Assembly (NCBI GenBank): GCA_002415895.1
Contig: DIAV01000360.1
Coordinates: 4,126 to 14,005, forward strand
Reading direction: 5' to 3'
Origin: Anaerolineales bacterium UBA5069
Lineage (GTDB): Bacteria; Chloroflexota; Anaerolineae; Caldilineales; Caldilineaceae
Length of the DNA: 9,880 bases
In this document: one piece after another, positions 1 through 6,182 of the stretch
Position numbering within the stretch: the stretch's first letter is position 1
Layout: each line of letters starts with the position of its first letter
The notes under the pieces: model-generated
What the model was told of the DNA's origin: nothing
The model's input: only the letters and a program-made list of their open reading frames with translations
Databases searched by the model: none
Position numbers and translations under genes: made by a program

Positions 1-1049
1 ATGTCCTCAAGCAGACTCTCGCCCTCGCCGCCGGGCGCATCGGCCCCCAGCAGCCAGCGTGGAAACTCGACGCGTGAGGGTGGCCGCTCCAACGAGAGGC
101 GCACATAGGTGAAGGCTACGTCATTGTAAAACGCGCCGCGCCCGTCGCGGCTGAGGGCGTCGTCGCGCGCACAAATGAAGGCGGGGCTGCGGTCGCCCCA
201 ATGGGGCAGGAGCCGGTTGAGCAGCGCCGCATCTGTGGTGGAGCGCGCATCGGGCGAGCCGCTGTAGAGGTCAATCAGGTTGACAAGATCGCGGCTGAAG
301 GTGGTGTCGACAAAGGCGACGAGCGGAACGCGCAAGCTGTGCGAGCGACCCAGCAGCGCGGTGACGCCGCCGATGTAGGGGCGGGCGCGTGCAGGCAGCA
401 TTTGCCCCGCAAAGCTGATGACAAATGAGCCGTCAAAGAAGCAGACAGGGGGCGACGCAGCCTCAGCGCAGGCGTGTTTGTCCATCAACGCGAGCAGTGT
501 CTCGCATTCCAGTGCAAAGCGGCGCTGGTTGATGTACCAGGCGGCAAAGTTGCCGTCACCCCGCCCGCCATCGGAGGCGCCATCGGCCTCTGCGCCTTCA
601 AGCTCATCAGGTGTAATCACCTCAAAGGCGACATCCTTGACATAGGGCACAGCGCGTGCGTGAAAGTTTACATACCAACCCACCTGCACTGCGCCCACAG
701 GCACCGAATAATCCTTGTTGGGAGCAATCTGGCTGCCATCCACAGCCAGTGTGGGGCGGCCGCTGAGCATCTCCAGCGCCCACGCGCGGGCGGTGGCGTG
801 GTTCTCCCACGTGGGCGCAAAAGGGATGCGTAGACGCTGGGCACAGTCCAGCTCAAGCGTGGGGCGCGCGCCGGGCCAGTTGAGATCTTTCTGCGCCAGA
901 AAGTCATCAATCTCGGCGGCGCTGCGCCCCAGAAAGCCAGCCAGGCGCTCATCAACAAGGCGCGCTTGTTCGTGCTGGCGCGCCACATAGCGCTGAAATG
1001 CGCCGCGCTTGCTCTCCAAAGCTTGAATCGTCTTCGTGCGATGAATCAT
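1..1049 (-). CDS. nurA: NurA-type DNA repair nuclease (3' end off the window)
   Basis: An open minus-strand frame runs from ATG at 1049 to the window edge without a stop; 349 residues are visible and the C-terminus is missing. It looks like a NurA-fold nuclease. LAVDGSQIAP (residues 101-110) carries the first conserved Asp (D104) of the metal site, VCFFDGSFV (202-210) carries D206, FVDTTFSRDLVNLI follows at 247-260, and the end has the family's FTYVRL...RVEFPRWL pattern (313-333). NurA proteins are Mn-dependent nucleases that work with the HerA/FtsK-like ATPase in resecting double-strand breaks; this is family knowledge and HerA is not in the window. The first 55 residues are charged and probably helical. 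A Gly/Asp/Glu-rich insert (150-167) is probably a loop. The start is chosen because it is the first ATG and sits just after an extended -10, with no Shine-Dalgarno site, suggesting a leaderless mRNA. The fold call is fairly sure, the HerA partnership is inference. Confidence 0.82.
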   Translation of the reverse strand, partial: MIHRTKTIQALESKRGAFQRYVARQHEQARLVDERLAGFLGRSAAEIDDFLAQKDLNWPGARPTLELDCAQRLRIPFAPTWENHATARAWALEMLSGRPTLAVDGSQIAPNKDYSVPVGAVQVGWYVNFHARAVPYVKDVAFEVITPDELEGAEADGASDGGRGDGNFAAWYINQRRFALECETLLALMDKHACAEAASPPVCFFDGSFVISFAGQMLPARARPYIGGVTALLGRSHSLRVPLVAFVDTTFSRDLVNLIDLYSGSPDARSTTDAALLNRLLPHWGDRSPAFICARDDALSRDGRGAFYNDVAFTYVRLSLERPPSRVEFPRWLLGADAPGGEGESLLED

Positions 1050-1061
1050 GGGGTGATTTTA
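1050..1061 (-). promoter_or_regulatory. Extended -10 of nurA, predicted leaderless
   Basis: Read on the minus strand, TGG-TAAAAT (the hexamer is 1056-1061) is followed by exactly six bases (CACCCC) and then the ATG at 1049. With the usual 6-7 base discriminator, transcription would begin at the A of the start codon. No GGAG-like site lies between -10 and ATG. No good -35 is visible at 16-18 bp, which an extended -10 can tolerate. A second possible -10, TACAAT (1078-1083), lies farther upstream, also without a -35. The 130-bp gap 1050-1179 holds nothing else I can support. Confidence 0.45.
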
Positions 1062-1179
1062 CCATAGTGAGGGGCAAATTGTACCCACCCACTTGGAACG
1101 TCTGTTCTGAAATGAGCCGGTCACTTCGCAACCTGTTCCGCGCTTGTTGGCACAGCGCAGGCGCGAACTCGTTTTTAGC

Positions 1180-1863
1180 TTATGTTGCGCCCATCGCCTT
1201 TACCTCTTCTGCGATCATGGAATCGACATTGCCTGTGATGATTAGGCGCGCGGGCACGCCCACCACAGTTGCTCTCGGCGCAACCTCCTTGTCCACGAGC
1301 GCACCTGCACCCACCCGGCACCATGCCCCCAGGTGGCGGCGCGACATGACATTGGCGCCTAATCCCACCAGCACCCCTTCGCCCACCGCAATTTCGCCGC
1401 CCAGGTGTGCGCCGGGTCCAATGTGCGCGTGATCGGCGACAACTGTGTGATGGCCCAGCAGCGCAAGCGCGTTTACCACCACGTTGGCGCCCACGCGGAC
1501 ATCCGTGCCCACAACCGCCAGTGCACAGACTACAGTGCCTTTGCTCAGCAAAGCGCCCGCCGAGATGACCGCCGTCGGGTGCACAGCCGTGATGAGCGTT
1601 TCGCCGGCGGCGCACAACTCGTCAAAGAGGACGCGGCGCAGGGCATTGTCACCCACGCCCACAATCACGCCATCATGATCGATGTGAGGCAAATCGGCGC
1701 GGCGGCCAAGCACAGGCAGCCCCAGGCGCAGGCTGCCCTGCGCGCCCGCATCATCGTCCACATAGCCTATGGGTGTAATGGGGCTGCCCGCTGCCTGCAT
1801 GGCAAGCAGCACATTTGCCACCACCTGACCATGGCCGCCTGCGCCCAGTATGACAACCTGCAT
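1180..1863 (-). CDS. NeuD/PglD-type sugar O/N-acyltransferase (left-handed beta-helix)
   Basis: A 227-residue protein of the sialic acid O-acetyltransferase NeuD / PglD family. The N-terminal Rossmann-like part opens with VVILGAGGHGQVVANVL (residues 3-19), which in this family binds the sugar-nucleotide, followed by PIGYVDDD (31-38) and a short GVGDN turn (69-73). From about residue 94 (HPTAVIS) come hexapeptide repeats of a left-handed beta-helix ([LIV]-G-x4 pattern: VGTDVRVGANVVVN, HIGPGAHLGG, VGEGVLVGLGANV), ending in VGVPARLI (201-208). The catalytic His is expected in LGHHTVVADH (H138); the residue after it is His rather than the acidic residue often seen. The family transfers acetyl from acetyl-CoA to a sugar hydroxyl or amine; the substrate here is unknown. 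ATG at 1863 is preferred over an in-frame start 45 bases upstream because GGGAG lies six bases before it. It follows the aminotransferase by 22 bp, so they should share an mRNA. Confidence 0.85.
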   Translation of the reverse strand: MQVVILGAGGHGQVVANVLLAMQAAGSPITPIGYVDDDAGAQGSLRLGLPVLGRRADLPHIDHDGVIVGVGDNALRRVLFDELCAAGETLITAVHPTAVISAGALLSKGTVVCALAVVGTDVRVGANVVVNALALLGHHTVVADHAHIGPGAHLGGEIAVGEGVLVGLGANVMSRRHLGAWCRVGAGALVDKEVAPRATVVGVPARLIITGNVDSMIAEEVKAMGAT

Positions 1864-1885
1864 GCGTTTCTCCCTGCTGTGGGGG

Positions 1886-3196
1886 CTAATTGATGCCCAG
1901 CGTCTCATGCACGGCGGCCAGCGCGTGGTCCAGGATCTCCAGCGCCTGATCCACCTGATCGGCGGAGGCCGTGAGGGGCGGCGCTATGCGGATGACGTTG
2001 CCGTAAAGGCCGCCCTTGCCGATGAGCAGGCCGCGCGCACGGGTCTCCTCGAAGAGCTGCACCACCGCCTGCGCGGCCGGTTCCTTGCTTGCGCGGTCAG
2101 TCACAAACTCCATGCCCTGCATTAGCCCCTTGCCGCGCACATCGCCTATTAGCGGGTATTTGTTCCAGAGCGCTTCCAGCCCCTCACGCAGGCGCGCACC
2201 AATAACAGCCACCTGTGCAGGCGGCGCCTCTTCCTCCAGCGCGCCAATTGTAGCCAGGGATGCCGCAGTGGAGACCGGATTGCCGCCAAAGGTGCTCAGC
2301 GTCAATCCCTTGCCCACCAGCGCCTGCGCAATCTCGCTTGTGGTGATTGTGTTGCCCATGGGCAGCCCATTGGCAATTCCCTTGGCCATGGTCATAATGT
2401 CCGGCTCCACGTCCCAATGCGAGATGCCGAACCAGTGCGTCCCCGTGCGGCCAAAGCCCGTTTGCACCTCGTCGCAAATGAAGAGGCCGCCATAGTGGCG
2501 CGCAATCGCCCCCACAATCTGAAAATAGCCGTCGGGCGGGGTGATGAAGCCGCCCACGCCCTGAATCGGCTCAGCCATGAAGGCGGCAATCCGTCCCGAG
2601 GTGGTGGTGCGGATGACATCCTCGACATCCTGGGCGCAGGCAATTCCGCACGACGGGAAGGTCATCTGCAGTGGACAGCGATAGCAGTAGGGATTGATGG
2701 CGTGCTTGATGTCCGGGCTGAAGGATTTGCCCATCTTCCATGCCGCATGCGCGGTCACGCTCATGGTCAGTGAGGTGCGCCCGCTGTAGGCATGGCGCAG
2801 GGCCACGATTTCGCGGTTGTCGGTGTAGGTCTGCGCCGCCACAATCGCCGTTTCATTCGCCTCGCTGCCCGAGTTGGTGAAAAAGGACGTTTGCAGCGCA
2901 CCCGGCGTAATCTCGGCCATCTTTTCGGCCAGCGCCACATGGTTGGCGTTGGGGTAGAGCGTGGATGAATGAATGAGCCTGCCCACCTGTGCGCGCACGG
3001 CCTCGACAACGCGCGCGTTGTTGTGGCCCACGCTTGTCGTCAAAATGCCGCCGAAGAAGTCGAGATAGCGATTGCCCTCTACATCCCACACATACAGCCC
3101 CTCACCGTGGTCCAGCGGCAGCGGCTCGGTGTAGTAGACAATATGGTTGGGCCAGAGGTAGGCGCGCTGCTTTTCGAGAATTTCCTGGCGATCCAT
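1886..3196 (-). CDS. Class III PLP-dependent aminotransferase (AGXT2/GABA-transaminase-like)
   Basis: A 436-residue cytosolic fold-type I, class III aminotransferase. Visible landmarks in order: YVWDVEGNRYLDFFGGI (35-51); phosphate-binding NSGSEAN (108-114); AEPIQG (208-213); CDEVQTGFGRTG (241-252) with D242 for the pyridine nitrogen; MTMAKGIANGLPMG (268-281) with Lys272 as the Schiff-base lysine; TFGGNPV (302-308). The family moves an amino group from an omega-amino acid, alanine or similar donor to pyruvate, glyoxylate or 2-oxoglutarate. The sequence most resembles the group labelled aspartate aminotransferase family or alanine-glyoxylate aminotransferase 2, but the substrate cannot be read from it. 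A four-cysteine cluster (C171, C174, C183, C187) is present. The start at 3196 has GGGAG seven bases upstream; an in-frame TTG at 3238 lacks this. It is the first gene of a pair with the acyltransferase. Confidence 0.9.
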   Translation of the reverse strand: MDRQEILEKQRAYLWPNHIVYYTEPLPLDHGEGLYVWDVEGNRYLDFFGGILTTSVGHNNARVVEAVRAQVGRLIHSSTLYPNANHVALAEKMAEITPGALQTSFFTNSGSEANETAIVAAQTYTDNREIVALRHAYSGRTSLTMSVTAHAAWKMGKSFSPDIKHAINPYCYRCPLQMTFPSCGIACAQDVEDVIRTTTSGRIAAFMAEPIQGVGGFITPPDGYFQIVGAIARHYGGLFICDEVQTGFGRTGTHWFGISHWDVEPDIMTMAKGIANGLPMGNTITTSEIAQALVGKGLTLSTFGGNPVSTAASLATIGALEEEAPPAQVAVIGARLREGLEALWNKYPLIGDVRGKGLMQGMEFVTDRASKEPAAQAVVQLFEETRARGLLIGKGGLYGNVIRIAPPLTASADQVDQALEILDHALAAVHETLGIN

Positions 3197-3245
3197 GGGT
3201 GGTCTCCCGCGTGTAGGTGCAGGTATGTAGGTGTGCAACTCCTAT

Positions 3246-3251
3246 ATCATA
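3246..3251 (-). promoter_or_regulatory. Possible -10 for the aminotransferase pair
   Basis: TATGAT on the minus strand lies 49 bases before the aminotransferase ATG and just downstream of the hairpin that ends the dismutase gene. The hexamer 17 bp upstream (TTCGTG) is a poor -35. Placement is sensible, but the motif alone is weak. Confidence 0.25.
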
Positions 3252-3300
3252 ACCGCGCGCGCATAGGGCACGAAGCGCCATTTTTTGCAGGCGCGCACAA

Positions 3301-3339
3301 AAAAGAGGGGGGCGACCTGCCAGGTCGCCCCCCTCTTTT
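3301..3339 (-). terminator. Intrinsic terminator after superoxide dismutase
   Basis: A perfect inverted repeat: 18-base arms at 3301-3318 and 3322-3339 with a three-base loop. The GC core is GGGGGGCGACCT, flanked by AAAA/TTTT. On the minus strand the stem is followed by further T residues (six Ts in total), so it should end transcription leaving the dismutase (stop at 3363). The plus-strand side also ends in four Ts, so it could block transcription entering from the other direction. Confidence 0.9.
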
Positions 3340-3362
3340 GAGTTACCAGTGTGTGCCGCTGA

Positions 3363-3971
3363 TTACTTCGCGGCGGCGTAGTTCGCGGCCACCCTGGACC
3401 AATCCACAACGTTCCAGAAGGCGTCCAGGTAATCGGGGCGGCGGTTCTGGTACTTGAGGTAGTAGGCATGCTCCCAGACATCCACGCCCAAAATCGGCGT
3501 GTCGCCCTGCATAAGCGGGCTGTCCTGGTTGGGCAGGCTGTAGAGATCCAGCGAGCCGTCGCTCTTGACGACAAGCCACGCCCAGCCGCTGCCGAAGCGT
3601 GTGACGCCGGCCTGCTTGAACTTGGCCTTGAAGTCATCAAAGGAGCCAAATTTCGCGTCAATTGCCGCGGCCAGCGCGCCGGTGGGTGCGCCGCCTGCGT
3701 TGGGGCCCAGAATCGTCCAGAAGAGGGAGTGGTTGGCGTGGCCGCCACCGTTGTTGCGCACGGCGGTGCGGATGTTCTCCGGCACCTCATTAATGCGGCG
3801 GCAGAGATCCTCAACACTCACGTTGTCCCACTCGGTGCCTGCAATCGCGTTGTTGACATTCGTTACATACGCCTGATGATGCTTATCGTGGTGAATCTGC
3901 ATCGTCTGCGCATCAATGGTCGGCTCGAGGGCGTCTTCGGGATAGGGCAGGCTGGGCAGTTGAAAGGCCAT
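3363..3971 (-). CDS. sodA: Superoxide dismutase, Mn-type (Fe/Mn family)
   Basis: A 202-residue protein of normal family length, converting superoxide to H2O2 and O2 in the cytosol. No signal peptide is seen. The four metal ligands are visible: His27 ([13 protein letters not shown]), His81 ([11 protein letters not shown]), Asp164 and His168 (DVWEHAYYL). Mn-type features are GGGHANH before the second ligand and the NQDSPL segment (148-153), which places the active-site Gln in the C-terminal half as in Mn enzymes; a cambialistic enzyme cannot be excluded. The ATG at 3971 has GGAG with GGAGAAG-like pairing seven bases upstream. It looks monocistronic: 213 bp separate it from the methyltransferase stop upstream, and a strong terminator follows. 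Presence of this enzyme implies regular exposure to oxygen. Confidence 0.96.
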   Translation of the reverse strand: MAFQLPSLPYPEDALEPTIDAQTMQIHHDKHHQAYVTNVNNAIAGTEWDNVSVEDLCRRINEVPENIRTAVRNNGGGHANHSLFWTILGPNAGGAPTGALAAAIDAKFGSFDDFKAKFKQAGVTRFGSGWAWLVVKSDGSLDLYSLPNQDSPLMQGDTPILGVDVWEHAYYLKYQNRRPDYLDAFWNVVDWSRVAANYAAAK

Positions 3972-4029
3972 AGGTCTTCTCCATTCGCTTTGTGTCTGGT
4001 GATTAGCTTCTAATGAGCTGCGTTGAGAA

Positions 4030-4062
4030 GTGGTGCATAACAGGCGTTGCGCTCTGCACCAC
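4030..4062. promoter_or_regulatory. 8-bp inverted repeat upstream of sodA
   Basis: GTGGTGCA at 4030-4037 and TGCACCAC at 4055-4062 form perfect 8-base arms separated by 17 bases, about 60 bases before the sodA start. It could be an operator for a dimeric regulator (redox or metal responsive) or a stem-loop in the sodA leader. No clear sigma-70 promoter was found in this gap; the best -10 candidate, TATACT on the minus strand at 4158-4163, has a poor -35. Confidence 0.35.
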
Positions 4063-4184
4063 GGGTGGATAGGTTATGATCACCTGCATAGACTCGGCAT
4101 GAACAGCACTTGGACATCCCTTAGTGTAAGAGCATGTCGCACGCGCTACAGTGGCGAAGTATACAAAGTGCTTACCCAGAGAGC

Positions 4185-4796
4185 TTAACGTTGTGACGAA
4201 GGTGCGGGTTCCACGGGCGCGGGTGGGTGTGCAGTCAGTTGCACAAAGACATTGCGGCAATCTTCAACTGTGACACGCCAGCCCGCGTCGCGCAGCGTTT
4301 GCACGGTGGTGCGGTCGAGGTGGCAGTTGTGCGCAACGCGGCTCCACACGGGCGTGACAGCCTGGAAGAGCGCGCCCAGCAGCGCGTTGGCCGGGCGCAC
4401 ATGCTCCACCATGTGCAGCGTGCCGCCCGGGCGCAGCACGCGCGCCAGTTCGGCCAGCGCTGCCTGGGGCGAGTTGACGGAACAGAAGACGAGGCTGGAG
4501 ACTGCGCAATCAAATGAATTGTCGGGGTAGGGGAGCTTTTCGGCGGGGGCCACATCAATGGTCACCGGCAGTGCCAGTGTGGCGGCCACGCGGCGCGCCT
4601 TGTCGGCCGAGTCGGCGTAGGGTTCAATGGCCCAAAGCCGGCCGGCGCGCGCGTAGTAGGGCAGGTTCGCCCCGCTGCCGACACCGATCTCGAGCACGTC
4701 GCCCTCGAGATCGCGCACCAGCCGCGCGCGCCAACTGGACGCGGGTTTGCCTGGCGCGCTGCGCTGCGTGCTGCCCTGCGCATCATTCTTAGCCAC
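4185..4796 (-). CDS. Class I SAM-dependent methyltransferase (METTL7/UbiE-like)
   Basis: A 203-residue protein with a Rossmann methyltransferase fold. Motif I is [16 protein letters not shown] (33-48), the acidic strand-2 end is in AIEPY (E58), APAEKLPY lies at 83-90, motif IV is [13 protein letters not shown] (95-107) and [15 protein letters not shown] (119-133) is the post-motif. HNCHLDR (156-162) after the core resembles the METTL7/TMT1-like branch of Methyltransf_11 proteins. The substrate is unknown (small molecule or lipid is likelier than nucleic acid; inference). The start is taken as GTG at 4796 because GAGGG lies six bases upstream and the codon overlaps the stop of the metallophosphoesterase (GTGGCTAA), a typical coupled arrangement. 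An in-frame ATG at 4841 would add 15 residues but has a weak ribosome site. The last ten residues are Pro-rich. No terminator was seen before sodA. Confidence 0.87.
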   Translation of the reverse strand: MAKNDAQGSTQRSAPGKPASSWRARLVRDLEGDVLEIGVGSGANLPYYARAGRLWAIEPYADSADKARRVAATLALPVTIDVAPAEKLPYPDNSFDCAVSSLVFCSVNSPQAALAELARVLRPGGTLHMVEHVRPANALLGALFQAVTPVWSRVAHNCHLDRTTVQTLRDAGWRVTVEDCRNVFVQLTAHPPAPVEPAPSSQR

Positions 4797-5982
4797 GCGT
4801 TGCCCTCGCCGCCACGTGTCGAGGTGATGGCAGTGAAGCATGGCGCGCCGTTTCCGGCTCGTCGGGGAGCAGTGTGAGCAGCGCGATTTGCGGGCGCGCG
4901 TTCCAGCGCAGGGGAATGCCTTCGCCAAGGCCGCGCGAAATGTAGACGTGCGTGCGCCCGCGCCGGAAGTAGCCTGCAACCTCGTGGCGGGGCAGAAATT
5001 GCGACTGTGTATGCGCCGGGCCCCACAACGGCAGCACCAGTTGGCCGCCGTGCGTGTGGCCGGAGAGCACCACATCCACATCGGCCATGCGTGGGTCCAC
5101 CAGAATGTCGGGGTTGTGGCTTAGCAGCAGCACGGGGCTGTGTGCAGATGCGGCCGCGGCGCGATCCAGCGCACTCTCCAGGTTGGGCGACGCCTCGCAG
5201 ACGTCCTCAACGCCTGCCAGATAAAGGTCAAGTTCATGCGCCGGATCAAAGAGGTGTACGCCGCAGTTGTGCAGCAGCGTCAGCCCGGCGGATTCGAGGG
5301 TGTGCGTGAGCCGCACGCTGTCATTGTGGCCTGTGCGGCGGCCGTCGAGCGGGGTGTTGCGCACATATTGGATGAACCAGGGCAGCAACAGCGGGCGCGC
5401 CCACGCGGGCCAGCCGCGTGCAACTTCAGTGCGTACAAAGGACTTCCACATGCGCGGCAGCGCCGCCTGCATGGCGTAGTGCGTGTAATCGTGGTTGCCC
5501 AGCACGCCGTAGGCGCCCAGGCGCGGCGCGGGCACGGCTGCAAGCAGGTCGAGCGCATACTGCAGGCCCTCGTCCTTGTGAATAAAATCGCCTGTATGGA
5601 TGAGCAGGTCGTATTCAAGCCCTGCAGTCAACTTGCGAATGCGAGTGATCTTCTCGCGCTCACGGGCCGCCCCGCCCTTGAAGTGTGAATCGGTGAGGTG
5701 CAAAATGCGCAGCCCCTGGGCAGGGAGCCGCCCCTGGGCGTTGGCCACGCGGATGATGCGCTGCTCGAATTCAATGCGCATGGGTTCAACGGCATAGGCG
5801 TAGGCAAGCGCAGCAGCCCCCGCCGCCGCGGAAGCAGCCGCCAGCGCCGCGCCGCGCCAGAGCCAGGGTGTGAGCGCAGAACCTGCCACCGCCGCAGCGG
5901 TTGGTGTTGATTCAGTGGTTGCGCCAGCGGGGCGCTGTGTGGGTGATTGGACGACCGTCTGATCGGGAGATTTCGTTAGCAT
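4789..5982 (-). CDS. Membrane-anchored calcineurin-like metallophosphoesterase (YkuE-like)
   Basis: A 397-residue protein. A Thr/Pro/Ser-rich N-terminus (1-37) is followed by one Ala-rich membrane segment (about 41-64) and then the phosphoesterase domain. The dimetal motifs appear in order: LHLTDSHF (94-101; D98, H100), HTGDF (129-133; D132), GNHDYTHY (162-169), LSHNPD (287-292; H289) and SGHTHGGQ (307-314; H309, H311), so the site is complete. The domain end, [11 protein letters not shown]...[15 protein letters not shown], is typical of YkuE-like enzymes. Members hydrolyse phosphodiesters or phosphomonoesters, including lipid-linked substrates such as UDP-2,3-diacylglucosamine in relatives; no substrate can be assigned here. 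The ATG at 5982 keeps the anchor; an in-frame TTG at 6012 is less likely. No Shine-Dalgarno is seen. The TAA overlaps the methyltransferase start, implying co-expression. Confidence 0.9.
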   Translation of the reverse strand: MLTKSPDQTVVQSPTQRPAGATTESTPTAAAVAGSALTPWLWRGAALAAASAAAGAAALAYAYAVEPMRIEFEQRIIRVANAQGRLPAQGLRILHLTDSHFKGGAAREREKITRIRKLTAGLEYDLLIHTGDFIHKDEGLQYALDLLAAVPAPRLGAYGVLGNHDYTHYAMQAALPRMWKSFVRTEVARGWPAWARPLLLPWFIQYVRNTPLDGRRTGHNDSVRLTHTLESAGLTLLHNCGVHLFDPAHELDLYLAGVEDVCEASPNLESALDRAAAASAHSPVLLLSHNPDILVDPRMADVDVVLSGHTHGGQLVLPLWGPAHTQSQFLPRHEVAGYFRRGRTHVYISRGLGEGIPLRWNARPQIALLTLLPDEPETARHASLPSPRHVAARATRG

Positions 5983-5990
5983 AACGACGG

Positions 5991-6019
5991 ATCGTAATGG
6001 AGACTTGCCCAAGCGCCAA
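5991..6019 (-). promoter_or_regulatory. Candidate near-leaderless promoter of the phosphoesterase operon
   Basis: On the minus strand TTGGCG (6014-6019) and TACGAT (5991-5996) are separated by 17 bases, and the -10 ends eight bases before the ATG at 5982. Each hexamer matches consensus at four of six positions. Start of transcription would fall one or two bases before the ATG, in line with the absence of a ribosome-binding site. Confidence 0.35.
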
Positions 6020-6032
6020 AACGCGCGCTTGG
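6009..6032. repeat. 8-bp GC-rich inverted repeat upstream of the phosphoesterase
   Basis: Arms CCAAGCGC (6009-6016) and GCGCTTGG (6025-6032) surround an eight-base loop. The element overlaps the proposed -35 of the phosphoesterase, so it could be an operator. It could also be part of a weak transcription end for the LRR gene, but no T-tract follows it. A second small stem (6105-6110 with 6119-6124) lies in the same 200-bp gap. The rest of 5983-6182 shows nothing I can name. Confidence 0.35.
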
Positions 6033-6182
6033 CCGCGCGCGGCGGGGATGCCCATGTCGCGCCGCCATATTGCGCTTCCCATCACGCGAAGACGCCCCGT
6101 CCATCTGTGTGATTGCCAACACAGTGGCGCCGATTTACCACAGCGGCTAATCACTATCAAATGCGGCTGTCCGCCACTTCAG

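Noticed and set aside
1405..1893. Long plus-strand open frame opposite the acyltransferase
   Set aside because: It is antisense to a protein with clear family motifs; its translation is His/Arg/Gln-rich with no domain, and it lacks a ribosome site.
4003..4260. Possible small minus-strand gene between the methyltransferase and sodA
   Set aside because: It begins inside the methyltransferase in another frame, has no ribosome site and no hydrophobic or domain pattern.
4841..5081. N-terminal extension of the methyltransferase into the phosphoesterase frame
   Set aside because: The extra residues are the out-of-frame reading of the conserved phosphoesterase C-terminus (Cys/Arg/Ser-rich), and a GTG with a good ribosome site lies at 4796.
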